Source of the DNA: Saccoglossus kowalevskii
Taxonomy: Eukaryota > Hemichordata > Enteropneusta > Harrimaniidae
Reading direction: 5' to 3'
Assembly (NCBI RefSeq): GCF_000003605.2
Contig: NW_003114957.1
Coordinates: 196,761 to 260,760 of the forward strand
Length of the DNA stretch: 64,000 nucleotides
The notes under the pieces were generated by a model. It was given only the letters and a program-made list of their open reading frames with translations, had not been told where the DNA came from and ran no database searches. Shown in pieces: positions 50,400-63,294 of the stretch (the stretch's first letter is position 1; every line of letters starts with the position of its first letter). Made by a program: the position numbers and the translations under genes.

Positions 50400-50640
50400 G
50401 AAAAGGACACATCAATATTCAACATATTTCCACAAACCTATTTCAGCGAATTCATGCACTCTGACATTATGATTTAGTAATTGTTATGAATGTGTACAAC
50501 GTAGTAACTGACATATATGTCAGACACTGGTTATATGTCATCTCTTGTTGAAAATGAGTATTGATGAAACGAGAAACGTAGTCATATCACTGAGCATGAT
50601 TTTAAAGATAACATCATGGTAGAAGAAGTGAAACTAGTCC
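50400..50640 (+). repeat. 3' flank shared in inverted form with copy 3
   Basis: Phrases such as ATGTCATCTCTTGTTGA, TAGTCATATCACTGAGCATG and ACAACGTAGTAACTGA recur on the minus strand at 53350-53530, so the inverted duplication that made copies 2 and 3 extends past the genes. Confidence 0.75.
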
Positions 50641-50875
50641 ATAATGGGCTGTCGAAAAGGAATGCAGGGATACGGGCTTTTCTGAAATAATTGGCATTAC
50701 ATTCGTGGCTGTTGCTGACGTAGATTGAATTAAGACATTAAATTTAGTACAATGGTGGACTCAGTCATGAACAACTAATAATGGACAAATGTATCACAGC
50801 TCATAAATTACTTGGACTAATCCCGTTCGGCGGATCAGCCATTGTCGGAGAGGGGTTGGGTTAATGTAGAAAACA

Positions 50876-50934
50876 TTTAATTTAATTTAATTTAATTTAA
50901 TTTAATTTAATTTAATTTAATTTAATTTAATTTA
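50876..50934. repeat. (AATTT)n microsatellite
   Basis: Eleven or more uninterrupted AATTT units running into the assembly gap, so its true length is unknown. Confidence 0.95.
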
Positions 50935-50984
50935 NNNNNNNNNNNNNNNNNNNNNNNNNNNNNNNNNNNNNNNNNNNNNNNNNN
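50935..50984. other. Assembly gap (50 N)
   Basis: Fifty unknown bases at the end of an AATTT microsatellite, between the inverted gene copies 2 and 3. Confidence 0.95.
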
Positions 50985-52113
50985 CCACGCCTGATTTACG
51001 ACTTCAAAATCATCACCTGCAACGCCATCACTGAATGGCAACTTGTGCTGTCAGTCACTATATAAGTGCAAGGAACCGATGTCTCGTTGTGTTAGCTAAT
51101 TATATACCGGCTTGCAAGGTTAACATAATTTATCAATTAACAATTTCTCTAATTTCTACCATCTGTTGACACTGAGAAGCCAAGACCACTTCTGCTTTGC
51201 GACTTCACTGCTTTAAAATAACCCTTTCAACAATGTACAGAAACATTCAGGCCGGATGATTTAAATTTTGCAGCAGGAAATTATAACCAATAAAACCATC
51301 GCTTGTTTATCACTTTTATCACAATTTGCCACTCACACAGTTACCTGGTCAATATTCACAGACAATAACAGTGATATTACGGGTTAACCAAGCAATGAAA
51401 AAGTGAATAACAATAATACTTTTTTGTTCACAAAAGAGTCGAATATATACTAAATAAATACAAAGTATAGGGATACTCAAATTTTACTATAGGATTTTTA
51501 CAAAATTAAAACAATAAGAATAATAGTGTTAATAATCCAGTGTTCTAGAACTCCAGATATGGTTTGGAATACACTGAATTCACCGAATAGATAACTGTGA
51601 TGCTTTATATTCGCCATTAGGCAACATACCACGTTGGTCCGTTGTATCCTGGAAAGGTTACTGTTGTGGCAAACAAGAATTAAACAGGTTAACAAAACTT
51701 CTGAGGTTGTTCCGATTAAAATCATCATGTTATACAACACTAAAAATATAGTGTGGGAAATCCTCGTATTTAAAAATAATACTGAGTGGTATACTCTTCC
51801 TTCCGGAATTCAAATCAATCAGATCTGTTTTTATTAAATATGGTACATTTGTTTGTATGACGCCCTCTATGTTTCATCAGCGTCCAGGTATTCAAATAGT
51901 TTCCACTATGATAATCTCTAAGTGTATCTTTATACTGGTTTACTGTATAATGGCAGGATATAATTTAAGAGTTAACTGCATTGCAATGTCAAGCAAAAAG
52001 TGGCTGCTTTGTATCACTTTTAGCTGTGTCATGATGCCATGTGCTATATATGGCTTCAATTAACTATAACACATTACAAAAAGATATAAATATATTTTGG
52101 TTTATAAATTAAA
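50985..52113. other. Non-coding spacer
   Basis: No gene or complete repeat recognised. Confidence 0.4.
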
Positions 52114-52651
52114 TGTAATAGCGCCCTCCCATGTGTCTGGTTTGGACCATTGGTGGAGCTTTTAAATCCACAGTGCTTTTGCATAAGAGAGCCATGAATT
52201 TTGCTCTTACTTTTGGGTCGACGTCGACGTGGCTAGTTTCGTTTCTTTCCCTCTTGTTTCCTTTGTGAATTTAAAGCTTTTCGTTAGGTGTCTCCTGTTT
52301 CAAGCCGTTGCTGTGGTCCGCGAAACTGGTCAGAGCCGACCGAAGTCCCTATACGTACCTGCAATATTAAGACGGAGGAAACTCGCTCTACAAGTTTCGT
52401 GATAAAACAAAGATCAGTCACGTGGTGAGGACTTAGTCGCCAGTCGGACCAGCTGAAATATTCTTGATTTTTATTTGATAAATAGACCCTATTATTTTCT
52501 ATATTTAGAGCATATATTTGTATTGTGAATTTACTTATATATTTGAGTTGTGTAAATTCATTTATATGTTTATGGCCATATTGTTGGTTTATTTTCATAT
52601 ACTATAAATGAAATGAAATGAAATAAATGAAATAAATTATTATCCGATACA
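52114..52651 (+). mobile_element. Candidate LTR of an LTR retrotransposon (fossil)
   Basis: Starts TGTAATAGCGCCCTC and ends CCGATACA (TG...CA), directly followed by TTGGTGTCA, which resembles a primer-binding site. Length 538 bp, within the usual range for Ty3/Gypsy-type LTRs. It holds an AAATGA/AAATAA-rich tract near its end. No gag-pol coding region follows within reach, so only a remnant is present. The call rests on termini and the following site. Confidence 0.45.
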
Positions 52652-53339
52652 TTGGTGTCATTATTTGGTAATAGTTCAACCTGGGACACACAGGGGAATT
52701 TGTCCGACTATTGGCTTTTAGTTGAAATCTTTGCACCAGACAGTATTTTAAACATTTAACTTGTTTGTTTACGTGACCTGTCATTGTAAAGACTTTGACC
52801 TACATATGTGATATATGTTATACATGTTAATTATTGTCATTCTTCGTTAAATATAATATAAATTGGGCTATAAGATTTATCATTGAACGTTGAAAATAAA
52901 ATGTAATTAAATCAGGGCAAACGGGATCGATACAGGGTTAGGTTATACCTGCCTGTTAAAGCTGTAATGTTGACTTTATTGTGTTTTACACCTTTGATAT
53001 TAGGTTAATTGATGAATGTCTGTGAAATAAAGCAGTTAAACTATTCGCAGGATATTCGGACTAAAAGGCGATCAACTTAATGCGTCATCGAATACCATTT
53101 CAGAACGAGCTTCAAACATGAAAGCATTTTATAGATTATTTGTATTTAGCACACATCCAAAGTAGAAATCATTACTGATGCCGTAAATCCACGACTCGTC
53201 GCTCAAAAGCTCAATCTGATGTGTAATGCTTTCTGACAGGAACCAAAAGAAAGTGTACTACTCAGCACGCAGACCGAAAGTGTGCTACGTTTGGTCGAGA
53301 GAAATAACGAGAAAGATAAGAACATGAAGAGGAAATCTA
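52652..53339. other. Non-coding stretch
   Basis: Nothing recognised after the candidate primer-binding site at 52652. Confidence 0.4.
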
Positions 53340-54203
53340 AATTGAAAATCACTGCACAGTGTCACGCTTTCTACCATGCTCAGTGATATGACTAATTCCA
53401 CAGTGTTATTGATATTCATTCTCAACAAGAGATGACATATGACCTGTGTCTGAGACACACAATTTATCAGTAATAATTTCAGTAACTACGTTGTAGAGTG
53501 CATCAATTCGCTCGAAATGATATTTTTGTTTTTTGAATTTAAAATAGTTATCCTTCTGAATGTACTGAGCTGGTTGCTGGCTTTTTTTAACAGTAAACGT
53601 GAGTTCTCTTAGGGATGCGAGTCACATGTAATATATGTACTTTCATTCCGCCTGACCCAACAATATAGTACATCGGAAACGCAAACTGTTGCCCACATTG
53701 CCAAATATTTATGCATTTAGAAGCTTACTGCCCGTTACAAAAATACTTTTTCGACATTAGTTAACCGTAAGGCAGCTATTTTGCTCCCCAAGCAGTCGAA
53801 TTTAAATGTGAATTATATTCAATAGGAACTCGTAATAATTTGGTTTTGTATTTATAAAGTGTTTAGAATATGACATAAGAATGAATTAAAAATAATAATA
53901 TATCCTCCTCTCATAATGAACTACTGAACAGCACATTTTTTTCATCTTAACAATGAACTTTTATTTGATACCTTTGAATAAATTATAGTAGAGTTAAAAT
54001 TATTGCTAACGCGTGATTTGATTTGTCTGGGTACGTCATGCAATGTGCTGTCTCTTTCATAGCCAGTCACGCAGTAAACAACAACCTCGTTCCACAAATA
54101 TCTAGCCAATTCGAACGAGCTACAAGTTGCTGACGTATGTGGACAATTTCATGTCACGTGTATCGGAAACCAACAACGGAAGGGAATCGTCGTATGTTTT
54201 GGG
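53340..54203 (-). repeat. 3' flank of copy 3, inverted partner of copy 2 flank
   Basis: Minus-strand sequence matches the copy 2 flank in two parts: 54030-54150 with 49930-50040 (GGCTA...AACCTCGTTCCACAAATAT context) and 53350-53530 with 50440-50620. Contains the poly(A) signal of copy 3. Confidence 0.7.
53960..53965 (-). terminator. Poly(A) signal of copy 3
   Basis: AATAAA on the minus strand in the same conserved ATCAAATAAAAG...TCATTGTTAAGATGA context as copy 1. Confidence 0.6.
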
Positions 54204-57200
54204 TTAACACCAACCAGGCGACCAGACACCATTAAAATTACCGGCGGCACCGGCTAGCTCTGTTGTTTGGTTTACTGGTGAAACTAGCAGTTTACGATGT
54301 TCATCCAATCGAGCACGTAAATCCTGTACTATATCTGGATGATCAGCGGAGATGTCGTTTCTTTCTTCTGGGTCAACTGCATTGAAAGAGAGACATTATC
54401 ACCTTAGTATTGAATCAATAGAACTGACAAGTTACAGTGACAAGACGCTTTGCTTTAAAAGAAAACAAGAAAAATCCACCACTCTTACCTACGACATTGA
54501 ACAAGTATTCTACGTTCTGTGGAGCCGGTGCGTATGATTGTTGGTCTGTACTTGGCAATCCGCTTGCCGGGGCGTCACCATAATTGTAATAGTTATCTGA
54601 AATAAATATACATTGACATGCGTCAGATTGTGTCGTCAAATTGAGACATTGTAAATGCAATTCCACTGCCTTCAACATCCATACATACATCTTTGGTTCT
54701 AATAACATTTCAATCGAACATTCTATAGGTGTTACCTGTTAAACCGATGTCCCGATATGGATACAATAAATCCGGGTGTCCTGTAATCAGTTTATAGTCT
54801 CCGATCCTAAAAAAATACAAAACATATTTCAAGACATGATTGTATGCATATATGTTATATTCCACCATTGGTTCGTGATATATAGAATAGAACATTGTTT
54901 TGCAGAACATACTCTTGTTTTCATTTGCTGGATCAATTATTCAGTTATTCTAAATGATAATATAAAATCATCTTTCATGATATAATTACGAAACAACCCT
55001 CTCTGTAAATACATATATAATTATATCATTGCTTACCTGATAGCAGCACCAGGGGACACTGGATCATCATCGATATTATAGAGGATTTCCCTTCTTGGCG
55101 ATGGTAGATCTTCTGACCATGTAGGCCACATACTTAAACCGTCAAGTTCAGGCTCTGTCAAGTATAATACGAAACAGATTATATAGAAACTTGATGACAA
55201 ATCGGCCACTATTCAACAGTAAGTGACGAAATATAATACTTGGAAATTGTACTGAATTATTTTGTTAACTTACCAGCTTTAGCTCCAGCCACATCAAGGA
55301 TTGTTCTGTGTATATCAACTATGCTGTATAACTTATGAAAGTGGAAATAAACTTATGTTACCTGGGAAATGGTCAAAAGTATAGATCAAAACAAACCCGA
55401 CGAGCCTGTCAGGGTGCATGTTTCCTGAAATACTCACATTTTTAGAAAACGTATTTTATATGATATATTGTCATTGGTACTGACTGAGACATTAAATAAA
55501 CCGGGATATTATCTTAGTCATGAGTATCTTTGGAAAATTGTCAATTATCAAAATTAACTTACTCATTGCTTTCATATCCAGTCTTCTTTATTCCCTTCCC
55601 ACTGACAATAGATGGGACACAAGTAGCGCCCTCAAACAGAGTTCCAGCAATACCGCGGAATGGATAGTTGGAGCCGGATTGGGACGATAACGCTCCATTC
55701 TGTGTAAATAAATAAATAAATAAATATTTGGACGACACAAACTGGGAAATCAAGTCAATATTATTATCTTAAATGTGAAATCTGATAGAGGACATTTTGA
55801 AATATCTACGCGGAAAGATAGATTATGCTCGGTGAGAATGTTCAAAATTGAAAATTATAAATATATCTTTAAATCCGTATTTTGATTTGAAGTAAAATAA
55901 CACGGATACTGGCCAATACAAAGACAACTTCAGATAAAGTGGCTGTAACGTAAACGCGTTTACAATGATGAAACAAATTAACAGAACATATCACACGTTG
56001 GACACTTACGTCTCCTATAAATATTATTAGCGAATCGTCATACATTCCACGGTTCTTCAGCGCATCAACCACTCCGCCAATTATATCGTCCATCATAGTC
56101 AACTTTCCTGCAATAGTGAAAATACTAAAATGATTTTCTCTTCATTTGGCAATCATCATATTACAATTTAGAAATTGTATTTATTACCAGGGTAGGAAGG
56201 AATGTAGTTATATCCCTTGCCTTGTAATTTAACATCGTACTAATAATTACGAATGCATTATGCCCTAGGCCAGGAATTAAGTGTCCTAGATACAAATATG
56301 TGTTTATTGAATTACACCACTTACCATAAAATTGCCTTGTTCTATCATCTTCGATTTCGGCATACTTATCTTCATACTCTTCTGGAATCTGGAAAAACAA
56401 CACACACAAATGTATATAAGTTATAAATAAAAACAAACAAAGAAATACATATACATTTGTCATCAAAGACTTTTGTGTCCTCTTGGTGGATTTCTTCTAG
56501 TAGACTAATTGAAGTTGAGTTTACTATTGTTTTACTGTAACCAATAGAATATAATAGTTACCTCCAGATGCTTAGCAGGGATGTCCAGAGTAAACGTAAG
56601 AAATAGTGGAGTTCCTGGGTAATGGGTATTTACGATATGCTCTGCTCTCCAAGCATTAACTGCAGAGAAGAAAAATATTATGATATAATTTGTCGATTTA
56701 TTATTTCATATTTTGTTATATTTTCACCAGAATCTCGAAGGCGTGGCATCATTCTTTACTTAATATAAAAATGAAGATGCGATTCAATGCGTGAATAGCG
56801 ACTTTCTCAAAATACAATATGTCAAATATGTGTGTTTATAACAATAATATTAATCATACTCACTGCAAGATAATCGTCACTTTTTGGTACCACTCCCATG
56901 TTGTCACGGAAATCATATCCTGCTGAAGGAGCTAGAAAGACAAATCAATTCAAGGATGAGTGAATTGAATTCTAGTATAACTCGGTCGATTCGGCCAAAA
57001 GAAATTGTTATCATACCATGGTGTAATATAACTACTGTCATGATCATATTCACATATATGAATTGTTATTGTTTTTACTCAAAGTTAACTTACATAGTAC
57101 TCCATTCATTTTATCGTAGTCACCGAATCCCAATGTCCATAGACCATAGTGTGAGTCAAAACCACGATTTGTTGGTAAATACTCATCCTTACAGAATCCT

Positions 57201-59548
57201 AAATGCCATCTAAAAACAAATTTAGAACTTAGAAATATATAATAGAAATAGTATTAGAAATAGTTTTGATAGTATCTATATATTATTTGCTTTCTGTCCA
57301 TACGCGAAACTTTTACCGATATCATTTAATATCATCGTTCGTAGGCGTTCAAGCCTACGGGTCAATTTGTTTCTGAAAACTATTAAAATTAAACGAGATG
57401 TTTTCGAATTGTATGTTTATAGGAAGAGTATAGTTTGTATACAATGTTTGTTGTAGCATTATTGGTAACGTTACTTTCTTCCTTATGTTTAAAAACACAA
57501 ATATCACCAGTATGTAATGCTGGGAATGAGATCAAGCTATCAACAATGCAGTCGCATAACCCTTAGTACAGCAAACAAATGTAAGTTCAATGTGATACAT
57601 GCTATGGTCTACTTACTTCCCTACCATATGAGTAGAGTATCCAACTTCTTTAAGTTTTTCTGGTAATAGCTTGAATTCCAATGGAACCCCACTAGGGTGA
57701 AGGTTGAACACCATTTGATGCTGTAAGTAATTATAAAAAACAATTTATTTAGGATTTTTAAGTAATTAATAATTACTAAGTCATAATTGGGAAGTGACAA
57801 TTCAGATGTATATTACAAATACACAAAGTAGAGAGTGCGGGATTTACAATTCAAACAAGACACTGAAATCGAAATTAAACTGTTCGCTGTTATATAATTA
57901 CGCATGTTAATATTGAATTTAACTGAATGTCATGCATAGTAACGATATTATCACTTACGGTGTACACGTTGGATGGGTGCATGATTGGTTGAAGGTGACG
58001 CCATCAGCGGCGAGATCCATCAAGTTGGGCATTGCGATATCAGGGTTGTGCCAATGCACGTCATTCCACCCCATGTCATCCACAAATATTAGAATAATAT
58101 GCGGTTGATCTGATAAAAATTATTAAGGGAAGAATATGAAATTATTGAATTATAACATAGCTCAACATAAAAACATAGCCCAACTAGTATATTGTGCGTA
58201 ATGAATGGTATTGAATGTTTTAACAAATTAATGTAATTATTATGAATTAATAGTATTGCAAGAAAAACATATCGACCAATAAGATAATCGTACTTCTTTC
58301 GTGCATAATTAATAATATTCTCCATATAATCTTATATACTTGTTAATGTTGAATTGTGAAACGCACAAAATGAACTGGTGAAAAATTTGACAATATTTTT
58401 TTATCTTTTAAATTAATGTGTTCGCCATCATCGTCATATAGATACTCCTGTACAACTACACATCTAAATAACATGTCATTCCGACGCATCTTGATATTTG
58501 AGACACATAGGTTTTCTGGATCGTTCAGAACCTCTTATAGCGACATTCGTTGACCGATTAAAAATACTATAGCCAAATGTAGATAGTTCCCACTTCCCCA
58601 ACTTTGTGCTTTCAAGATTAGGAAATTGACAAAATTCTTTGACATTAACCGAAATTCCCGCCGCATGAATAAATAATTCTTACCTGCTTCAGCAATACAA
58701 GGCTGTAATACAAAAGAAACCAGTTATTAAATGAAGAAATAAAATATGAATGAAAATATATAAACATTTGTTGCCTTGGCAATACTAGTATATTCATAAT
58801 ATGATTACACGACCAGCCATCGTCTAATATGAATCACGTCATGGGTAATTTTGAAAGGAATTGATCTGTCCGGCCAAAATAAAACAACACTAAAAAACTT
58901 ATATGCATGAAAATATCCACTAATTTGTTGAAACCTATAATTTGGATAACATCAGACTAAAACATGCCACAATTTATCTTTTAAAAACGTTTGTGTATAT
59001 GGATTTTCAAGTATTCAAATTACGATCATATAATAATCGATTAATTGGATAATAAAAAAACAGAAATACGTTATCACAATTTTGAATATATAGCGTCACC
59101 ATTCCAAAATACATGACAACCGAACACGGAGAATCACCGTGCCATGTGATTCTAATAGTCAAAAAAAATTGCGGAACCTATCCAAGAATAACAGTCGTTA
59201 TAAAAGCGATACATTGTCCATGCAGAACTGAACGTCTTATTCAGATATAACGTCCTCTTCCATTGGATGTACACACTCTTCGGTAACGCCCTATACGCCC
59301 TATAGTTTTAGTGTCTGTCGCACGACACTTTAACACGCGCAGTGAACGCACTATATTAAGTTGAACTAAATGCAACTAAATACAATGCAGTAAACCCAAT
59401 ATTTTCCCTAACTTGTCTGAAACCAACAATTTTCAACAAGAAAATTTTCCAAACAATACATTTGGTATTGTTTTCTAAACATGTCGCTTGTTACCTTGGC
59501 AACTGCCAGCGCCAGAAAGACAACTATGCAATGTAGACTACTCATCAT
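54204..59548 (-). pseudogene. Sulfatase (ARSB/I/J-like), copy 3, lacking exon 4
   Basis: Fifteen of the 16 exons are present, high to low: 59548-59495, 58702-58684, 58109-57959, (exon 4 absent), 57720-57617, 57209-57094, 56931-56864, 56659-56563, 56388-56325, 56107-56010, 55699-55563, 55331-55274, 55154-55037, 54806-54736, 54596-54489, 54376-54204. Exon 4, which completes CTPSR and carries [15 protein letters not shown], was removed by a deletion of about 190 bp whose junction lies near 57797; joining exon 3 to exon 5 shifts the frame (52 bp lost). Exon 8 is 5 bp short (a 4-base loss after the LMLG codons and one C lost in the IPAK codons), and the acceptor of exon 12 is shifted by one base through a G-to-A change. 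A conserved Arg in GATRVP is Cys. Most other exons are intact and the promoter and poly(A) signal survive, so it may still be transcribed. A recent, decaying gene copy. Confidence 0.9.
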
Positions 59549-59690
59549 GGCTGCCTGGATTTACGATTGTTATCAATTGCATAGAACTTGTCTAATATAT
59601 ATACTTATCGGTGTTCTGTGTTGTGTAATATTCAAAATATCAGTGAACAAAAATAAACGTGTAGTACAAAGAAGTTCCAATTTATGAATT
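59549..59690 (-). promoter_or_regulatory. Proximal promoter of copy 3
   Basis: The minus strand carries ACACCGATAAGTATATATAT then TAGACAAGTTCTATGCAATTG as in copy 1, with the TATA tract at 59594-59603 about 50 bp before the ATG. It is kept although the gene is broken. Confidence 0.55.
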
Positions 59691-60129
59691 CGGTTACGTA
59701 ACAACCTGTAAATTGCTGGTACCTTTAGATACAGAAATAAAGAAGAGCCATAAGCCATAATAAATTATTTACGTGACAGTTTAAATAACCGGGTTTAACA
59801 CACCATTCACTGTCTTTTTATTCACATTCAACAAAATTGTATAAATAAACAATAGGATATTTGTGACAGATGTGTGGGAAATTCAAGAGTTAAAGTATAA
59901 GTACTGGTACCGTAACCGTATTGGCATTTTGAAAACCGATACCACGTGCAGGAAACAGGTTATCGCAATTGATCGCGCGTTTTTCCTATAAATGGCTTTC
60001 AACGCATTCATTTATGTGTATTTTTTTGATTTTGAAGAAGTGTTATCAATTCCGGTTACTTAACGGGTGTCATATTGAACCGTAATGAACTGTGCGTGAT
60101 CGTCGCGCGGCCGACACAAGTTCCGCCAA

Positions 60130-60250
60130 ATGACTGTTCAACTGTTTAAATCTGTCAATTACGTCCTCCGTAAACACACGTAAATGTCCAAAACCCTTGA
60201 TTTTATTTACCTTGATCAAGAATAGCGTCGCTCAAAGCCATTTCACTCAC
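60130..60250 (-). repeat. Distal 5' flank shared with copy 2
   Basis: The minus strand GTGAAATGGCTTTGAGCGAC and GACGTAATTGACAGATT match 41040-41160. In copy 2 the segment lies about 2.6 kb from the ATG and in copy 3 only about 0.65 kb, so sequence was gained (minisatellite and flank) or lost between. Confidence 0.65.
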
Positions 60251-60599
60251 ATGCATTGCACTCTGCTTAAACTAAAGGTTTCGTGAAATTTGCGTGCGTT
60301 TAGTTTGGACATAATTAAAGAGAAATTGTAAGTGCAATTGTATGATAAAGGTAACAATACATGTAGCAAAATAAACAGTAAACTTGTTGTAAGTCCCCAT
60401 TGTTTTCAAGCTTAGGTAATTGGTTGCATTAGTTGATGTTTTGTTCAAATCATTATCACGCACGAAGTGCACTGCCACTGAAACTCAAAATACCCCTGGA
60501 CAAAACATCACTGGTCAAAGCTGATCAAAAGACCCCCGAAATAAAAGTTGCAGGATGAGGCAAAAATAAATAAGCGGACTATTAACGATTATATCCAAA

Positions 60600-60849
60600 G
60601 GCCGCTTTTTACGAGGTTTTTCTTAAGGCAATGGGCCGAGCAGCGCATGGAGAATATCGGCGACAAGGTTACACGAGATAAGTTGTTTTCTTTTAGGCGG
60701 CGTTTCCTGTTCTGATTTGGCGACGCGATTATGACATACACAGAGGACAACTCACGAGACAATCTATGGGGTTCTCCACACTTGCCAGGGGGGAATCTCG
60801 TCTCGTCTCTATATCGCGTCACCTTGAGGTACGGGATCGGGAAAGTCAC
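60600..60849 (-). other. Coding-like block with RELSSVYVIIASPN
   Basis: An 86-codon minus-strand open frame, GC-richer than its surroundings, includes RELSSVYVIIASPNQNRKRR. The central 14-17 residues match frames in blocks A and B. Not recognised; perhaps the edge of an element whose LTR-like part lies just upstream. Confidence 0.3.
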
Positions 60850-61150
60850 TTAAGCCTCACAGTCAAATAAGACACACACAACGAAATACGTTTCAACTCT
60901 CGTCTTAGTCGGACAGTCGAGCACTCTATAAGACACAGCGCCCTGGGGAAAAGTCCCCAAGACTATCGCAAGGCTGAACCAAGACTCGCCCAAGACTCTT
61001 CAGGACTGGACCACGACTGCGTCTCTCGTGGAGTACTTGCCAAGACCAACTCAAAACTCTCTTTATTCATTTTCAAAAGCTTAACCAATTACAAAGCAGT
61101 AAAAAGACTCTAAGGCGCAACCTTCAATCATAAAGCCAATCACACTAAGT
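60816..61150 (-). repeat. LTR-like block (fossil)
   Basis: Minus strand aligns in order with 21625-21850: GTGATTGGCTTT, GAAGGTTGCGCCTTAGAGTC, GTAATTGGTTAAG, AATAAAGAGAG and CCCGTACCTCAAGGTGA. It may extend to TGTGAGGGTATC near 61462. Family unsure. Confidence 0.4.
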
Positions 61151-63294
61151 AATGAATACTTCATATCTTTTGATTAATCGTTCACTACATTAATAACTAC
61201 GAATACCAGCTGTCAGAAATCGTAGTCAGAATAGCGACGGTTATCTCGTAATTAGTTCCAAATCACTGAGCCAAGTTCCGTCCAAAACTTCAAATAGGTC
61301 TAAACGATGACAGACATAACACAGCAATTCGCTAATAATCAGCTAATTAAGTCAATTAACAGATACGCGAAAACAAATTCATGACAATATCTCTGCACAA
61401 TTAATTGTGTGTGAATGACTTTGGTGCCCCGGCTCAAGATCTAATGATACCCTCACACTAGAAGTGAGTATTTTCTAACCTGCCCTTGCATAGTAACCGG
61501 AACTAATTTCCCCTCTTACACTGTTTAATCAAAAATAGTCCAGTGTCGTTTCGTCTCAGTTGTCTAATTCCCATTCTGTTTCGTCCCACCGCTGTTTCGT
61601 TCCAATGTCGTGCTGTCTCAGTAAATATTTACAAATAAATGAATGGACATGCTCCATAATTTCTTTGTGAATTTTAAACACAAGATAATGAAACAATGTG
61701 TCGGCAACTATATATTTCCAAAATAAAAACAGAGGTACATATGGGCATATGCGATAGCAATGTATTATTATATACGAAAGTCCAACTTTTAAATATTCCA
61801 TATTCGCTAGCTTGACATAACGGCCAAGTTTATTTTTAATCGTACTATTCCAACGTAATAACATCAATATTTTAATTAGCGATACAAATTGTCTTTGGTA
61901 ATATGTATGTTTATGGTGTTAAACAAGAGTAAATTACGTCAAATGATATAATATGTGAGTTCCAACGATAGGAGTTTTTTATACTAGCAAAATAAGTCAA
62001 TAAAGTGGCACTCTCCCCGACGTTTCTCCTGAAAAATAAGCCAACCAATTCTGTGAAAATAATTACTGTATTAGTGTATTAGGCCATGACAGTAATGAAT
62101 TATCAGTGATATATAGTAAATCTCACTAGGATGACTTAAAGGGCGGCAGTCGTCGTGCCCGTCCTGTTCGATATGGGACTCATAGCGACGTATACAACGC
62201 TTGTAAAATACATTGTCTGTTTACATGAAATTAGAACACGCGCTGCGTGACGACCACCGCGCTTTAACTCACTAAATAATTAAGCAATAAACTCGAACAA
62301 AGAAATTTGAAGGATGCTCTGGAACGAAACAGTATCGGAGGCAAACCAGCTAGAACAAAACGTTTTTGACACCAAATTGTTATATGACAACAATATAACT
62401 CAATATTTTGAAATATATAAAAGATTACTTTCAATTGAAATATTTACATTAATTAAGTCTTATTAACTAACACAACCATCATATATTTCAAAACGAAACA
62501 TTTATTCACTGCCTTTTAATTTTGCTATTTTTGCTGATAAGTAAATTCCGCTAAATTAAATTAATGTAAACATGTAAAATAACAATATATGTCAATATGT
62601 CCCTGCCAAATTCGTGAATCTAAAACTAAGTTAATGTACTCAAACATCAAAACAGTGAACATTTAATACCAGTTAAATTTGTTCGAATATGGCCATCTGA
62701 CTGACGCAAGGTGGGATCCGGAACTATTGTGATCAACTGTACAAAACAAAAAACCCAAGTGCAAGTACTAGTACGAATAAGTGTAGAAATGTTAATATAT
62801 TGCGTATTCTGTGAGAAAACTCGCCATGAGAAAAGTATTCGTCATTGCAGCATACGTTCGTACCGACAGATCGACACATCATCATTGTCACTCACCCGGC
62901 CTGATGCCTGTTTTGTAATTCGACGTATAAGCAACGAATCACAACTTAAAACATTGCATTTTTTTGAGTTTCTTGCTTCGTTTATGTGCAGTGATTGGTA
63001 TTACTGCTAGCTCGTTGGAATACACTATAATTGCATAATTTTGTCATGTTCTATAGAGTGCGTTCTAGTTAAAAAATATATATAGAACACGCACTATACG
63101 GCGGATAAATTCTGATTCCTCAGAATGTATTAAAAGTTACACAAATGACCCCACAAATGCACGTAGAAATCATTATTTAAAGCAATATGGTGAAAAATGG
63201 GGGATTATGTTGTCAAAAGAAAAGACTTTAAGAGAATTATACATAGCAACGTGATATACGAGTATGTTATAATTAGGGTATAAACGGTTTGCCC
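61151..63294. other. Non-coding stretch
   Basis: No gene recognised. An imperfect 16-bp inverted pair (TATAGAGTGCGTTCTA and TAGAACACGCACTATA) lies at about 63051-63096. GTTTCGTCCCA-type phrases recur at 61540-61620. Confidence 0.4.

Noticed and set aside
52284-52598. Minus-strand 104-codon frame
   Set aside because: It lies within the candidate LTR and shows no protein features.
61540-62340. GTTTCGTCCCA/GTTTCGTTCCA phrases at 61540-61620 and inverted at about 62325, possible TIRs of an element
   Set aside because: The match is short and no target duplication or clear boundary could be found.
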